A stretch of 64,000 nt of DNA from Caulobacteraceae bacterium (GCA_027489335.1 JAIXZX010000001.1:124001-188000), one strand, 5' to 3'; positions 1 to 9,884 are shown, counted from the first letter of the stretch. Numbers and translations are program-made. Notes: generated by a model not told the origin, from the sequence alone.

Positions 1-700
1 CGGCGTCCACATCGGTCCAGACATTGGCCCGCGCCGAGAGGAAGCCGTTGGGCTTGCCCTCGGTGAAAGGGGAATTGGCGAACAGCGCTGTAGCCACCGG
101 CTGCAGGGCGAGGCTGGTCCGGAACTTCTTGACCATGTCGGACTCGGACCCGAAGTCCAGGTTCACCTGCACGGTGCAGGTGCGGAACATCATGTCCAGG
201 CCCATGCCCCCGACCTTGGGCATGTAGTTGCGCATGATCTTGTAGCGCCCCTTGGGCATCACCGGGATCTGATCCCGCGTCCAGGTGGGCGTGAACCCAA
301 GGCCCAGAAAACCCAGGCCCAGTTCATCGGCCACGGCCTTGACCTCGGACAGATGGCCCCCGGTCTCGTCGCAGATTTCGTGCAGGTCGCCCAGCGGGGC
401 GCCGGACAGCTCGAACTGCCCGCCGGGCTCCAGGCTCACATTGGCGCCGTTGCGCTCCAGGCCGATCAGGGTTTCACCCTCGAATACGCCCTGCCAGCCG
501 AACCGCATCAGACCCGTGAGCAGGGCATGGATGCCATGGGGTCCCTCATAGGGAACCGGCGATTGATCCTTGAGATAGAAGGGAAACTTCTCGTGCTCGG
601 CGCCGATGCGCCAGTCGGCCTTGGCCTTGGAGCCGTCGGCGAACCAGGCGACGAGATCCTCGAACACCAAGGGACGCTCGTCGCAAATGACGTCGGCCAT
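1..700 (-). CDS. gshA: Glutamate--cysteine ligase, C-terminal part outside window
   Basis: Catalyses the first, ATP-dependent step of glutathione synthesis (glutamate plus cysteine) in the cytoplasm. About 233 codons are present, from an ATG at 700 to the window edge, so the gene is truncated only by the window. Family hallmarks seen: [10 protein letters not shown] near residue 34, the [15 protein letters not shown] segment and, further on, MPKGRYKIM and [13 protein letters not shown]. These identify the plant/alphaproteobacterial type of GCL rather than the E. coli type. It lies 112 bp downstream of rsmE on the same strand, an arrangement I recall from Caulobacter relatives, so co-transcription is possible. 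The identification is firm. Confidence 0.93.
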   Translation of the reverse strand, partial: MADVICDERPLVFEDLVAWFADGSKAKADWRIGAEHEKFPFYLKDQSPVPYEGPHGIHALLTGLMRFGWQGVFEGETLIGLERNGANVSLEPGGQFELSGAPLGDLHEICDETGGHLSEVKAVADELGLGFLGLGFTPTWTRDQIPVMPKGRYKIMRNYMPKVGGMGLDMMFRTCTVQVNLDFGSESDMVKKFRTSLALQPVATALFANSPFTEGKPNGFLSARANVWTDVDA

Positions 701-812
701 GTCTCTCTCCCCAGCCCGACAATATTCTCGCCACGGCCGAGGCCCGATAGCGGCGGCGTTCTTTACGCCGTTCGCTGAAGTGGGCGCAACGATGGCGAAG
801 CGCAATGGCCCC

Positions 813-1550
813 TCAATCAGAGGCGGCGTCTTCGCGCCAGTCTCCACAGACGCTTTGCCACAGGGTCAGGGCGCTGATGGCTGCGGTGTCGGCCCGCAGG
901 ATCCGGGGCCCCAACGTCGCGGGCACGGCCTGGTCCAGTCCGCGCAGCCGGGCGCGCTCAGCGGGAGCGAAACCGCCCTCCGGCCCGATCAGCACGGCCC
1001 AAGGTCCCGTTGGCTGACCACGCAGGGCGTCCAGCACCGGCGGGGCGTCGCCGGCCTCGTCGCAGAACAGCAGGCGACGGCCGGCCTCCCAGGCGTCCAG
1101 CACGGCGCCGAGACGGGCCGGCTCAGTGATCTCTGGCAGGTCGATCCGACCGGTCTGTTCGGCGGCCTCCACCGCAATGGCGTTCAGGCGCGGCAGACGG
1201 ATGTGATCAGGATTGGTCCGTTCGGTGACGACCAGGCGCACCCGCCGCGCGCCAAGCTCGCAGGCCTTCTCGATGATGGTCTCCAGCCGCGCCCGCTTGA
1301 CGGTGGCGACGATGAGGTCGAGGTCGGGACCCTGGGTCTGAGGCTTCGTCCGGGCCTCGACCTGCAGCACTGCGCCACGCTTGCCGCTCTCGGCGACCAC
1401 GGCGCGCCACTCCCCGTCCCGGCCATTGAAGACCAGGAGAGGATCGCCGGACGCCCGGCGCATGACGGCGACCACATAGCGGCTCTGGTCCGGGTTTAGG
1501 CCGAGCCGGGCGCCAGGCGCCAGGTCGTGGGTGACGAACAGACGGATCAT
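813..1550 (-). CDS. rsmE: 16S rRNA (uracil-1498-N3)-methyltransferase RsmE
   Basis: SAM-dependent SPOUT-type enzyme that methylates U1498 of 16S rRNA. The 245 residues match the usual family length. Visible motifs are EKACELG (94-100), the EAAEQ segment (128-132), IGPEGGF (188-194), and [11 protein letters not shown] (213-223), which contributes to the trefoil-knot SAM site. The start is the ATG at 1550. Downstream on the same strand is gshA. The gene diverges from ppk2 across a 77-bp gap. Nothing is unusual in the sequence. Confidence 0.95.
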   Translation of the reverse strand: MIRLFVTHDLAPGARLGLNPDQSRYVVAVMRRASGDPLLVFNGRDGEWRAVVAESGKRGAVLQVEARTKPQTQGPDLDLIVATVKRARLETIIEKACELGARRVRLVVTERTNPDHIRLPRLNAIAVEAAEQTGRIDLPEITEPARLGAVLDAWEAGRRLLFCDEAGDAPPVLDALRGQPTGPWAVLIGPEGGFAPAERARLRGLDQAVPATLGPRILRADTAAISALTLWQSVCGDWREDAASD

Positions 1551-1627
1551 GATGGTCTTCTAAACAGGCGGGAGCTCGGTCGCATAGATCATGGCGCACC
1601 GACCCGTCTCCGGCGTAGGCTTTCCCT

Positions 1628-2401
1628 ATGAGCAAAACCGCCAAGACCGATGAGACCTATGACGAGGCCCTGCCCCGCTTGCAGCTGGCGCTCGTGAAGC
1701 TGCAACAGCAGGCCCTGGCCGAGGGGCAGAAGGTGCTGGTCATCTTCGAAGGCCGGGACGCCGCCGGCAAGGATGGGACCATCCAGCGGATCACCGAGCA
1801 CATGTCGGTCCGCGCCACCCGGGTGGTGGCCCTGTCCAAACCCTCCGATGTTGAGCGCACCCAGTGGTATTTTCAGCGCTATGTCAGCCATCTGCCCGCC
1901 GGCGGTCAGTTCGTGATCTTCAACCGCTCCTGGTACAATCGGGCCGGCGTCGAGCGGGTGATGGGCTTTTCCACCCTGGCCGAACAGGAGGACTTCCTGC
2001 GCGAGGTCCCGTTGTTCGAGCAGATGCTGGTGGCGAGCGGCATCCGTCTGGTGAAGATCTGGATGGATGTCAGTAAGGCTGAGCAGGCGGACCGTCTGGC
2101 CGAGCGCAAGGACGATCCGCTGAAGGTGCTGAAGTCGAGCCCGCTGGATGAGTTCGCCCAACCCCGCTGGGACGCCTATTCCGCCGCCCGCGACGAGATG
2201 CTGCGGCGGACCGACACCGCCCAGGCGCCGTGGGTCTGCGTCAAGGCCGACCACAAGAAGACCGCGCGGCTCAATGTCATCCGCCACCTGATCAACTGCC
2301 TGGCCGAACCCACCCTGGCCCGCAGCGTCGAGTCGCCTGACCCCGAGGTGCTCTTTCCCTTCGAGATCGCCGCGCTCACCGATGGACGACTTTGCCCCTG
2401 A
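1628..2401 (+). CDS. ppk2: Polyphosphate kinase 2 family protein
   Basis: Predicted PPK2, which transfers phosphate between polyphosphate and nucleoside di- or monophosphates. The 257 residues form a single PPK2 domain. The Walker A loop GRDAAGKDG is at 42-50 and the Walker B-like FNRSWYNR at 98-105; a basic, helical lid region follows. Single-domain PPK2s differ in whether they use NDP or NMP, and that cannot be told from the motifs alone. The gene is monocistronic by spacing. Its presence in the same window as a phosphate-responsive block is suggestive, but no PhoB-box-like repeat is seen upstream of it. Confidence 0.92.
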   Translation: MSKTAKTDETYDEALPRLQLALVKLQQQALAEGQKVLVIFEGRDAAGKDGTIQRITEHMSVRATRVVALSKPSDVERTQWYFQRYVSHLPAGGQFVIFNRSWYNRAGVERVMGFSTLAEQEDFLREVPLFEQMLVASGIRLVKIWMDVSKAEQADRLAERKDDPLKVLKSSPLDEFAQPRWDAYSAARDEMLRRTDTAQAPWVCVKADHKKTARLNVIRHLINCLAEPTLARSVESPDPEVLFPFEIAALTDGRLCP

Positions 2402-2492
2402 GCGGCGGCTCAACCTCTGATCGGTTTTTCTGTGGCCGAGGCCCACTGCGGACGGCTAGGCTGGCGTCCGGCTAACCAGGAGCACGGCGTTC

Positions 2493-3983
2493 GTGTCGTT
2501 GATTGATGGGTCAGGCCAGTCGAGCTTGGACCTTCGGCTGGCGTTTCTGAGGTCAGGCGGGGAAACCGGCGCTCTGATCGCCCAACGAGACTGGTCTGAC
2601 AGCCCCATCGGCTCCATCGCCGCCTGGCCCCCGAGCCTGCTGGGCGCCCTGGGCATGCTGCTGCATTCGCCGACCCCCATCGTGATGCTGTGGGGCGCGC
2701 AAGGCGTCATGCTCTACAACGACGCCTATTCCATCTTCGCCGGCGCCCGCCACCCCAGGCTGCTGGGCAGCAATGTGCTGGAGGGCTGGCCCGAGGTGGC
2801 CGACTTCAACGCCCACGTCATGGCGGTGGGTCTGGCCGGCGGCTCGCTGACTTACAAGAACCAGGAGCTTGTTCTCTACCGCAATGGCCGGGCCGAGAAT
2901 GTGGTGATGAACCTCGACTATTCGCCGGTCTTCGATGAGGCGGGCGTTCCGGCCGGTGTGATCGCCTTCGTCCTGGAGACCACCGAGCAGGTTCGCGCCG
3001 AGGCCGCCCTGAAGGCCGAGCGCGACCGGGCCCGCAATGTTCTGGAGGGCATGACCGACGGCTTCATGCTGCTCGGCCATGACTTCACCATCCTGGAGAT
3101 CAACGCCGAAGGGGTCCGGGTGGACGGTCGCGACCGGGATACGTTCATCGGCCAGAACCACTGGGATGTCTGGCCCGACACCTACGACATGCCGCTCGGG
3201 GCGCTCTACCGGCAGGCCATGAGCCAGCGGACCGCCTTCGCCCTTGAGAACCGCTATGAGTTTCCCGATGGTCGGGTCGTCTGGCTCGACGTTCGCGGCA
3301 ACCCGGTCAACGAGGGCCTGGCCATATTCTTCCGCGACATCACCGAACGGAAGCTGGCCGAAGAGCATCTGCGTCTGATGGTCCACGAGTTGAACCATCG
3401 GGTGAAAAACTCCCTGGCCACAGTGCAGGCCATCGCCGCCCAGACCCTGCGCGGCGGCGGCGCCACCCCGGAGGTGCGCGAAGCGCTCACCTCGCGCCTC
3501 CTGGCCCTGGCCAAGGCCCATGACGTCCTGACCGACGCCAAGTGGTCAGGCGCGCGCCTGGAGGAGATCGCCGCCCAGGCGGCCGAACCCTACGGCGCCG
3601 ACCGCTTCCGCATCGTCGGGCCGCCGGTCACCCTGCCTCCTCGCACCGCCATCGCCATGGCCCTGGCCTTTCACGAGCTGGCCACCAACGCCGCCAAGTA
3701 TGGCGCGCTTAGCAATGCGGCGGGCCAGGTCGATCTGAGCTGGACGCTCGCCGAGCAGCCCGATCCCCGGCGCCTCCACCTGACTTGGCGCGAAGCCGGG
3801 GGTCCGCCCGTCGCCGCGCCGACGCGCAGGGGGTTCGGCTCGCGGCTGATCGAGCGGGGGCTGGCGGCTGAGTTCGTCGGTGAAGTGCGCATGGACTTTC
3901 AGGCCTCAGGCCTGATCTGCCAGGTCGATGTGGCCCTGCCGGCGCCCGAACCGGGGGACTGGGCCGAATGGCCCGAGCGGTGA
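2493..3983 (+). CDS. HWE-family sensor histidine kinase with PAS domains
   Basis: Cytoplasmic sensor kinase of 496 residues with no clear membrane segment. The N-terminal PAS-like region (about 20-170) has the PTPIVMLWG start typical of such kinases. A second PAS runs from about 185 to 290 and ends in the DITERK junction. The H-box HELNHRVKNSLATVQAI follows, with the phospho-accepting His at about residue 302. An N-box with HELATNAAKYGAL and the WRE triad in the C-terminal ATPase region place it in the HWE group, which is common in alphaproteobacteria and often linked to light or general stress. The start is GTG 2493 with AGGAG at 2478-2482. No response regulator is adjacent. The stop overlaps the following gene. 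Confidence 0.88.
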   Translation: MSLIDGSGQSSLDLRLAFLRSGGETGALIAQRDWSDSPIGSIAAWPPSLLGALGMLLHSPTPIVMLWGAQGVMLYNDAYSIFAGARHPRLLGSNVLEGWPEVADFNAHVMAVGLAGGSLTYKNQELVLYRNGRAENVVMNLDYSPVFDEAGVPAGVIAFVLETTEQVRAEAALKAERDRARNVLEGMTDGFMLLGHDFTILEINAEGVRVDGRDRDTFIGQNHWDVWPDTYDMPLGALYRQAMSQRTAFALENRYEFPDGRVVWLDVRGNPVNEGLAIFFRDITERKLAEEHLRLMVHELNHRVKNSLATVQAIAAQTLRGGGATPEVREALTSRLLALAKAHDVLTDAKWSGARLEEIAAQAAEPYGADRFRIVGPPVTLPPRTAIAMALAFHELATNAAKYGALSNAAGQVDLSWTLAEQPDPRRLHLTWREAGGPPVAAPTRRGFGSRLIERGLAAEFVGEVRMDFQASGLICQVDVALPAPEPGDWAEWPER

Positions 3984-5194
3984 GCGCCTCGGTCGGCGAA
4001 CAGCTCAGCGCCGCCCAGGCCCGCCGTATCGCCCTGGGCGCCCAGGGGTTCGGACGCCCCCGCCCAGCCGCCCCTGGCCGCCGGCATCTGGTCGACACCA
4101 TGGGCCGCCTGGGGGTGGTGCAGACCGACTCGGTCAATGTGGTCTCCCGCACCCACTACCTGCCGTTCTTCTCGCGCCTGGGCCCCTATCCCCGCGACGC
4201 CCTGGAGGGCCTCGCCTGGGGGAAACGCCCGCAGTTCTTCGAATACTGGGCCCATGAGGCCTCGCTCCTGCCCCTGTCCATCCAGCCGCTCCTGCGCTGG
4301 CGGATGGAGGATGCGGCCGCCGGCGTCGGGGTATGGAAGGGGGTCGCCAGGTTCCTGCGTGACCATCCCGCCCTGATGGAGCGCGCCCTGGCCATGGTGG
4401 CGCAGCGCGGCCCCCTGTCGGCCTCGGAGCTGGAGCTCGGCGCCCGCGGCGCCGGCGGATGGTGGGGCTGGAGCGAGGCCAAGCGGGCGGCCGAATGCCT
4501 GTTCTGGACCGGGCGCCTGACCACGGCCACACGGCGAGCGACTTTCGAGCGGGTTTACGGCTTGCCCCACGAGGTGCTGCCGCCAGAGGTCCACGGGGCG
4601 CCGACGCCGTCGCGCGAGGACGCCCAACGGGCGCTGTTGCGGATCGCCGCCAGGGCGCAGGGCGTGGCCACCGAACGGGACCTGCGGGACTATTTCCGCA
4701 TGGCGCCGGTCGAGACCCGGGCGCGGATCGCCGAACTGGTGGAGGCCGGCGACCTGGTTCCGGTCACCGTCCGCGGCTGGGACAGAACCGCCTATCTCGA
4801 TCCGGGCGCCCGCCGGCCTCGGCAGATCAGCGGCGCAGCCCTGCTTTCGCCCTTCGACAACCTGATCTGGTTTCGGGAGCGGACGGAGCGGCTGTTCGGG
4901 GTTCGGGTCCGACTTGAGATCTACACCCCGGCCGAGAAGCGCACCCACGGCTACTATGTCCTGCCCTTTCTGGAGGATGAGGTGATCACCGCACGGGTGG
5001 ACCTGAAGGCCGACCGCAAGGCAGGCGTCCTGCGGGTGATGGCGGCTCACGCCGAGCCGAACACAACGTCCGACACCCCTGAGCGCCTGGCCACCGAGCT
5101 GCGCCTGATGGCCGGCTGGCTGGGCCTGGGCGAGGTGGCGGCCGAACCCCGCGGCGACCTTGCGCCGGCCCTGGAGTCCGCGCTCAGGCGTTGA
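3968..5194 (+). CDS. YcaQ/AlkX-type winged-helix DNA glycosylase
   Basis: Belongs to the HTH_42 winged-helix family, whose characterised members (E. coli YcaQ, Streptomyces AlkZ) are DNA glycosylases that unhook interstrand crosslinks and other bulky alkyl adducts. The catalytic QxD motif is visible as VQTDSVNVVSR, with the Gln at residue 52, followed by the characteristic FFEYWAHEASLLP segment and a C-terminal SPFDNLIWFRERTERLF block. The 408-residue length is normal. The ATG at 3968 overlaps the kinase by 16 bp. A GTG at 3980 would give a 4-bp GTGA overlap and is an equally plausible start. Translational coupling to a sensor kinase is unusual for this family. Confidence 0.85.
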   Translation: MARAVSASVGEQLSAAQARRIALGAQGFGRPRPAAPGRRHLVDTMGRLGVVQTDSVNVVSRTHYLPFFSRLGPYPRDALEGLAWGKRPQFFEYWAHEASLLPLSIQPLLRWRMEDAAAGVGVWKGVARFLRDHPALMERALAMVAQRGPLSASELELGARGAGGWWGWSEAKRAAECLFWTGRLTTATRRATFERVYGLPHEVLPPEVHGAPTPSREDAQRALLRIAARAQGVATERDLRDYFRMAPVETRARIAELVEAGDLVPVTVRGWDRTAYLDPGARRPRQISGAALLSPFDNLIWFRERTERLFGVRVRLEIYTPAEKRTHGYYVLPFLEDEVITARVDLKADRKAGVLRVMAAHAEPNTTSDTPERLATELRLMAGWLGLGEVAAEPRGDLAPALESALRR

Positions 5195-5993
5195 GCGACT
5201 TCGGGCGCATGACCAGCCAGGGGGTGGGCCCAAGCCTCCACTCCCAGACCGCCAGCAACTGATCGAGATGGTTCGAAGCCATCAGCCAGTCCGGCAGCGG
5301 CAGGGTCCGGCCGCCCATCGCCAGCTGGGTGACTTGGTGGGTCGGTGAAAATCGCTCGGTCAGGCGGGCGACCACCCCGGGTCGGTAGACCTCGTGGGCC
5401 TCGACGATGATGTGCATGTGGGCCAGGGCGGGGCTGAGGTCGGGGCGCAACAGGTCCTCCTCGGCGCCCTCGACGTCCATCAGCACAAGCCGGCGGGCAC
5501 CGGCGAAGGCCTCGAAATCCTCTGGTTTGACGGTCTCGCCGATCGAGACCCGGTGGCTGACGCCGTTTAGGGCCGCCATCTGGGCGCAGGCGGCGCGCGC
5601 CTTGGGCTCGGTGTCGAAGGCGAGAATCTTGGCGTCCGGCGCCAGCAGCGCCATGCCGACGGCGTAATAGCCCTCGGCGCAGCCCACATCGATCACGCAG
5701 TCCAGCCCCTCGGCGGCCAGGGCCAGGAGATAGGGGTGAAGCTCGGCCTCGTAGGTCCCCAGCAGCCGCGGCGCCAGGGCGCCTTCGGTGGCGCCCTCCA
5801 CATAGGCCATGCCGGCGAAGGGGCCTTGCAGCACCTTGCGCCCGTGCCGGGCCACGAAGGCGTCCACGATCGCCGAAGCGCGCCAGAGGGCGAGCACGCG
5901 GAGGGCCAGGGCCAGCTCGCGAGGCGTGGCCAGGGACGGCTCCCGGTCGAGCCGCTCGCGCAGCCAGCGCACGACGTTGTCGGCATAGGTCAA
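5184..5993 (-). CDS. Class I SAM-dependent methyltransferase, FkbM-like
   Basis: A 269-residue protein with a Rossmann methyltransferase core. Motif I is DVGCAEGYYAVG (about 102-113), motif II is the acidic AFDTEP (about 125-130), and RRLVLMDVEGAEEDLL matches the FkbM-type 'D-EG-E' motif. The N-terminal 90 residues are helical and have no recognised domain. FkbM-like enzymes O-methylate sugars or secondary metabolites, but the substrate here is unknown. The 3' end overlaps the convergent glycosylase gene by 11 bp. The next gene downstream points the other way, so no operon partner suggests a role. Confidence 0.72.
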   Translation of the reverse strand: MTYADNVVRWLRERLDREPSLATPRELALALRVLALWRASAIVDAFVARHGRKVLQGPFAGMAYVEGATEGALAPRLLGTYEAELHPYLLALAAEGLDCVIDVGCAEGYYAVGMALLAPDAKILAFDTEPKARAACAQMAALNGVSHRVSIGETVKPEDFEAFAGARRLVLMDVEGAEEDLLRPDLSPALAHMHIIVEAHEVYRPGVVARLTERFSPTHQVTQLAMGGRTLPLPDWLMASNHLDQLLAVWEWRLGPTPWLVMRPKSLNA

Positions 5994-6071
5994 GGGGGCG
6001 CTCCGATCATCCAGAGCCCCACCCCGAGCTGACGGACCCTGGCCTATTCGGGCCCCGGCGTCACGCGCAAC

Positions 6072-7859
6072 CTAGCCAAACCCCTCAGTGACCGCGTGCA
6101 GACGGGCATAGGCCCCGCCCTTGGCCACCAGTTCGCCGTGCCGGCCCTCTTCCACCACCCGGCCGCCTTCGAAGACCAGGATCCGGTCGGCGCCGCGGAT
6201 GGTGGACAGACGGTGGGCGATGACGATGGTCGTGCGGCCAGCCATCAGCGCCTCCATGGCGGACTGCACGTCGCGCTCGGTCTCCACGTCCAGGGACGAG
6301 GTGGCCTCGTCCAGCACCAGGATCGGGGCGTCAGCCAGGAAGGCCCGGGCCAGGGCCACCCGCTGCCGCTCGCCCCCCGACAGCTTCACCCCGCGCTCGC
6401 CGACCAGGGTCTCGTACCCCTTGGGCAGGCGCATGATGAAGTCGTGCGCCCGGGCCCGGCGCGCGGCCGCGGCCACCTCCTCCGGACGGGCGTCGGGCCG
6501 CGCATAGGCGATGTTCTCGGCGATGGTGCGGTGGAACAGGGCCGGGTCCTGGGGCACGAGCGCAATGGACCGGCGCAGCGAGGCCTGGCTCACCTTGGAG
6601 ATGTCCTGCCCATCGATCAGGATGCGCCCGGACTGCACGTCGTAGAGCCGCTGGAGCAGCTTGACAAAGGTGGACTTGCCCGCCCCCGTCGCGCCCACCA
6701 GGGCGACCTTTTCCCCCGGCGCCACAATCAGGGTGAAATTCTCATAGAGCGGTCCGGCCGCGGCCTTGTAGCCGAAGGTCACCCGGTCGAAGGCGATCTC
6801 CCCCCGCTCGCCGCGGAAGACCGTGGCGTCGGGGGCGTCGGCGACCTCGGGCTCGGTGACGGCATAGCGGGCGATGTCCTCCACGTCGTCGAGGCCCTTC
6901 TGCATCATCCGGATGTTTTCGCCGAGATTGCGCAGATAGCCGCTCATCAGCATGAAGGCGGTGATGGCGAAGACCACGTCGCCAGCGCTGGCCTCCCCCT
7001 GCGACCACAGCCGCAGCAGCAGGCCGGTCAGGCCCGCCTGCAGGCCCACCAGCATCAGATTGTGCCAGAGCCAGACATTGATGAACCGGGTCCAGGTGAT
7101 CAGGGTCAGTCGCCGCCACAGGGCCGTGACCCCGCCGATGCGGGCCTCTTCACGAGCCTCGGCGCCGAAGGCCTTCACCGTCGGGTTGGAGCCGATGGAG
7201 TCTGACAGCGCCCCGCCGATCCGCGAGTCCAATGCCACCGACTTGAGGTTGGCCGGCCGCACATAGACCGTGGTCAGCCAGAGGTTGGAGACCAGATAGA
7301 GGATCACCACCGCCAGGGAGAAGATCCCGACGAGGGGCCAGCGGGCGATCATCATCACCGACAGGCCGATCAGCACGATGAGCGCCGGTCCCAGCCACAG
7401 AATCACGGCGTCGGAGACCATGTCATAGCCCCACATGCCGCGGCTGAGCCGCCGCACGGTGGAGCCGGCGAAGGTGTTGGCGTGCCAGTCGGCGGAGTAG
7501 GACTGGACCCGCTTGAAGCCCTCGTCGGTCATGTCCTTCATGTTGGCCGCAGCCATCGGATTCCAGAACCGGAAGGCGATGTTGCGCACCACGGTGAAGG
7601 CGAAGAAGACGCCGATGAAGATCGCCCAGGCCCGCCAGGCCAGATCGGCCTGATCAGGGCCTGCGGCCACGATGTCCATCAGTCGGCCCGCGGCCCAGGG
7701 CAGGGCCAGGTCGAAGCCGATGGCCACCAGGGTCAGGACGACGGAGGTCCAGAACAGAACCGGCCGCCGCAGCCAGAAGGCCCCGATAAAGCCCAGGACC
7801 TGGCGGTTGGAGAGGGTCCGCTCGGCCAGGTCGTCGGTGTCATCATAGTGTTCGGTCAT
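6072..7859 (-). CDS. ABC exporter half-transporter (membrane domain plus ATPase), second of pair
   Basis: A 595-residue fused exporter. A six-helix type I membrane domain (about 20-330) precedes an ATPase with Walker A GATGAGKS (about 388), signature LSGGERQR (about 493), Walker B ILVLDEATSSLD and the switch His in IAHRLSTI. All catalytic residues including the Glu after Walker B are intact, so unlike many heterodimeric exporters neither site looks dead. I chose ATG 7859, with a GAGAAG ribosome site and 19 bp after the upstream stop; a longer version from 7916 would overlap that gene. It forms a tandem pair with the next entry and probably works with it as a heterodimer. The substrate is unknown. 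Confidence 0.9.
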   Translation of the reverse strand: MTEHYDDTDDLAERTLSNRQVLGFIGAFWLRRPVLFWTSVVLTLVAIGFDLALPWAAGRLMDIVAAGPDQADLAWRAWAIFIGVFFAFTVVRNIAFRFWNPMAAANMKDMTDEGFKRVQSYSADWHANTFAGSTVRRLSRGMWGYDMVSDAVILWLGPALIVLIGLSVMMIARWPLVGIFSLAVVILYLVSNLWLTTVYVRPANLKSVALDSRIGGALSDSIGSNPTVKAFGAEAREEARIGGVTALWRRLTLITWTRFINVWLWHNLMLVGLQAGLTGLLLRLWSQGEASAGDVVFAITAFMLMSGYLRNLGENIRMMQKGLDDVEDIARYAVTEPEVADAPDATVFRGERGEIAFDRVTFGYKAAAGPLYENFTLIVAPGEKVALVGATGAGKSTFVKLLQRLYDVQSGRILIDGQDISKVSQASLRRSIALVPQDPALFHRTIAENIAYARPDARPEEVAAAARRARAHDFIMRLPKGYETLVGERGVKLSGGERQRVALARAFLADAPILVLDEATSSLDVETERDVQSAMEALMAGRTTIVIAHRLSTIRGADRILVFEGGRVVEEGRHGELVAKGGAYARLHAVTEGFG

Positions 7860-7878
7860 GGTCTTCTCGATCTGGCGG

Positions 7879-9672
7879 TCATTCGGCGGCTTCGGAGACG
7901 GCGTGCAGGCGGGCATAGGCGCCGCCCCGGGCGAGCAGCTCTCCGTGGCGGCCCTCCTCGATGATGCGGCCCCGGTCGAAGACCAGGATCCGGTCTGCGC
8001 TGCGGATCGTCGACAGCCGGTGGGCGATGACGATCGTGGTGCGGCCGGACATCAGCTCCTCGGTGGCCGCCTGGACCTGACGCTCGGTCTCCACGTCCAG
8101 GGACGAGGTGGCCTCGTCCAGAACCAGGATCGGGGCGTCGGCCAGGAAAGCGCGGGCGATGGCCACCCGCTGCCGCTCGCCGCCCGACAGCTTGACGCCG
8201 CGCTCGCCCACCAGGGTTTCGTAGCCCTGCGGCAGGCGGGCGATGAAGTCGTGCGCCCTCGCCCGGCGGGCGGCCTGCACCACCTCATCGGGGCTGGCGT
8301 CCGGCCGCGCATAGGCGATGTTCTCGCCGATGCTGCGGTGGAACAGCGACGGATCCTGCGGCACCACCGCGATGGCCCGGCGCAGCGACCCCTGCGTCAC
8401 ATGGGCGATGTCCTGCCCATCGATCAGGATGCGGCCGCCGTCCAGGTCGTGCAGCCGCTGGAGCAGCTTGACGAAGGTCGACTTGCCCGAGCCCGTGGGG
8501 CCCACGAGCGCGATCCGCTCGCCCGGCGCCACGGCCAGGCTGAAGTCCTGATAGAGCCGCTCCCCCTGGCCGGCATAGCCGAAGCTCACCCGGTCGAAGG
8601 TGACGGCGCCCTCCAGACCCTGGAAGGGCGGCGCGCCAGGCTTGTCGGCCAGCTGCGGCTCAGTGCGCATATAGACGGCCACGTCCAGCAGGTCGTCGAG
8701 GCCCTTCTGCAGCATGCGGGTGATCTCGCTGAAGTTCCGCATATAGCCGGCCATCAGCATGAAGGAGGTGATGGCGAAGGCCACATCGCCCGCAGTCGCC
8801 TGGCCTTGCGTCCAGGCCCACAGGATCAGCCCCGTCAGCCCGCCCTGCAGGATGACCAGCAGCACGTTCTGGCCCAGGCCCACCAGGTTGAACCGGTTCC
8901 AGGTGCGGATCACCGCCACCCGCCAATCTGCGACCGTCCCGGCGAACCGCTGGCCCTCGCGGGCCTCGGCGCCGAAGGCCTTGACCGTCGGGTTGGCGCC
9001 GATGGCGTCGGCCAGGGACGCCCCGATCTGGGAGTCCAGGGCGTTGGACACCAGGTTGACCGGCCGGACATAGTAGGTGGCCGTCACAACGTTGTAGACC
9101 GCGAAGATGATCACCACCGTGGCGGTGAACAGGCCGGCCATCGGCCAGCGCACGGTCATGGAGACCGCCAAGCCCGCCAGCACGATCAGGGTCGGCATCA
9201 GCATCAATAACAGGGCGTCAGAGGCGCTGTCATAGCCCCACATGGCGCGCGAGACCTTGCGCACCGTGGCGCCGGCATAGTTGGAGCCGTGCCAGTCAGC
9301 GGAGAAGGACTGCACCCGCTCGAAGCCCTGGGTGACGATCCGCTCCATGATCCGGGCGTAGAAGCCGTTCAGGATGCGGAAGCCCGTGGTGCGGACGCCG
9401 TAATAGACGACGTACAGCCCGGTCAGCACCGCCCAGGCTGTCCAGGCCGCCTGCGTCAGGCGCTCGGGCGAGGACACCGCGTCCACCAGGGCGCCGGCGG
9501 CCCAGGGGATGGAAAGGTCACAGGCCGTGCCCACCAGGAACAGGGAGGCGGCGGTGAAGAACCGCGGCTTGTCCACCATCCACTGGCGCCACATGAAGCC
9601 GATCACGGCCATGTTGCCCAAGGGGCGGGGGCGGGTGACGCCTTCGTCTTCGTCGAAGAATTCGCTGGTCAT
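7879..9672 (-). CDS. ABC exporter half-transporter (membrane domain plus ATPase), first of pair
   Basis: A 597-residue paralogue of the following gene with the same layout: six membrane helices, then Walker A GPTGSGKS (about 389), LSGGERQR, LVLDEATSSLD and the switch His. The ATPase domains share long identical stretches, indicating a tandem duplication. ATG 9672 is preferred because upstream extension is proline/arginine-rich and would need a TTG at 9726. No good ribosome-binding site precedes 9672. That, with the promoter, leader ORF and hairpin upstream (9863-10009), suggests regulated or coupled translation. The substrate cannot be inferred; lipid, peptide and drug export are all possible. 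Confidence 0.9.
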   Translation of the reverse strand: MTSEFFDEDEGVTRPRPLGNMAVIGFMWRQWMVDKPRFFTAASLFLVGTACDLSIPWAAGALVDAVSSPERLTQAAWTAWAVLTGLYVVYYGVRTTGFRILNGFYARIMERIVTQGFERVQSFSADWHGSNYAGATVRKVSRAMWGYDSASDALLLMLMPTLIVLAGLAVSMTVRWPMAGLFTATVVIIFAVYNVVTATYYVRPVNLVSNALDSQIGASLADAIGANPTVKAFGAEAREGQRFAGTVADWRVAVIRTWNRFNLVGLGQNVLLVILQGGLTGLILWAWTQGQATAGDVAFAITSFMLMAGYMRNFSEITRMLQKGLDDLLDVAVYMRTEPQLADKPGAPPFQGLEGAVTFDRVSFGYAGQGERLYQDFSLAVAPGERIALVGPTGSGKSTFVKLLQRLHDLDGGRILIDGQDIAHVTQGSLRRAIAVVPQDPSLFHRSIGENIAYARPDASPDEVVQAARRARAHDFIARLPQGYETLVGERGVKLSGGERQRVAIARAFLADAPILVLDEATSSLDVETERQVQAATEELMSGRTTIVIAHRLSTIRSADRILVFDRGRIIEEGRHGELLARGGAYARLHAVSEAAE

Positions 9673-9862
9673 CGGAGAGGCCAATAATCTGGACCGCAGG
9701 TCCGGGGACCGGCGGAGAGGGCGCAAGGCCGCAGGCGCGCCAATGAGGCGCGGAAAATGGCGGAATGCGGAGAGGGCCGGGAGCAGACGTCCCGGCGGGT
9801 GCGGACGAACACGGGGAAATTCCTGAGGGTCGGGAGCCTGGGGAGGCGCCGGCCCGGGAAGA

Positions 9863-9876
9863 TCCGCTCGAGCGGA
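9863..9876 (-). promoter_or_regulatory. Palindrome following the leader ORF, possible attenuator stem
   Basis: TCCGCTCGAGCGGA is a perfect 14-bp palindrome beginning 8 nt after the leader stop codon on the minus strand. A ribosome sitting at the leader stop would cover it. There is no U-run after it, so it is not a classical terminator. It could equally be a protein-binding operator. Confidence 0.4.
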
Positions 9877-9884
9877 GCTCTGAG

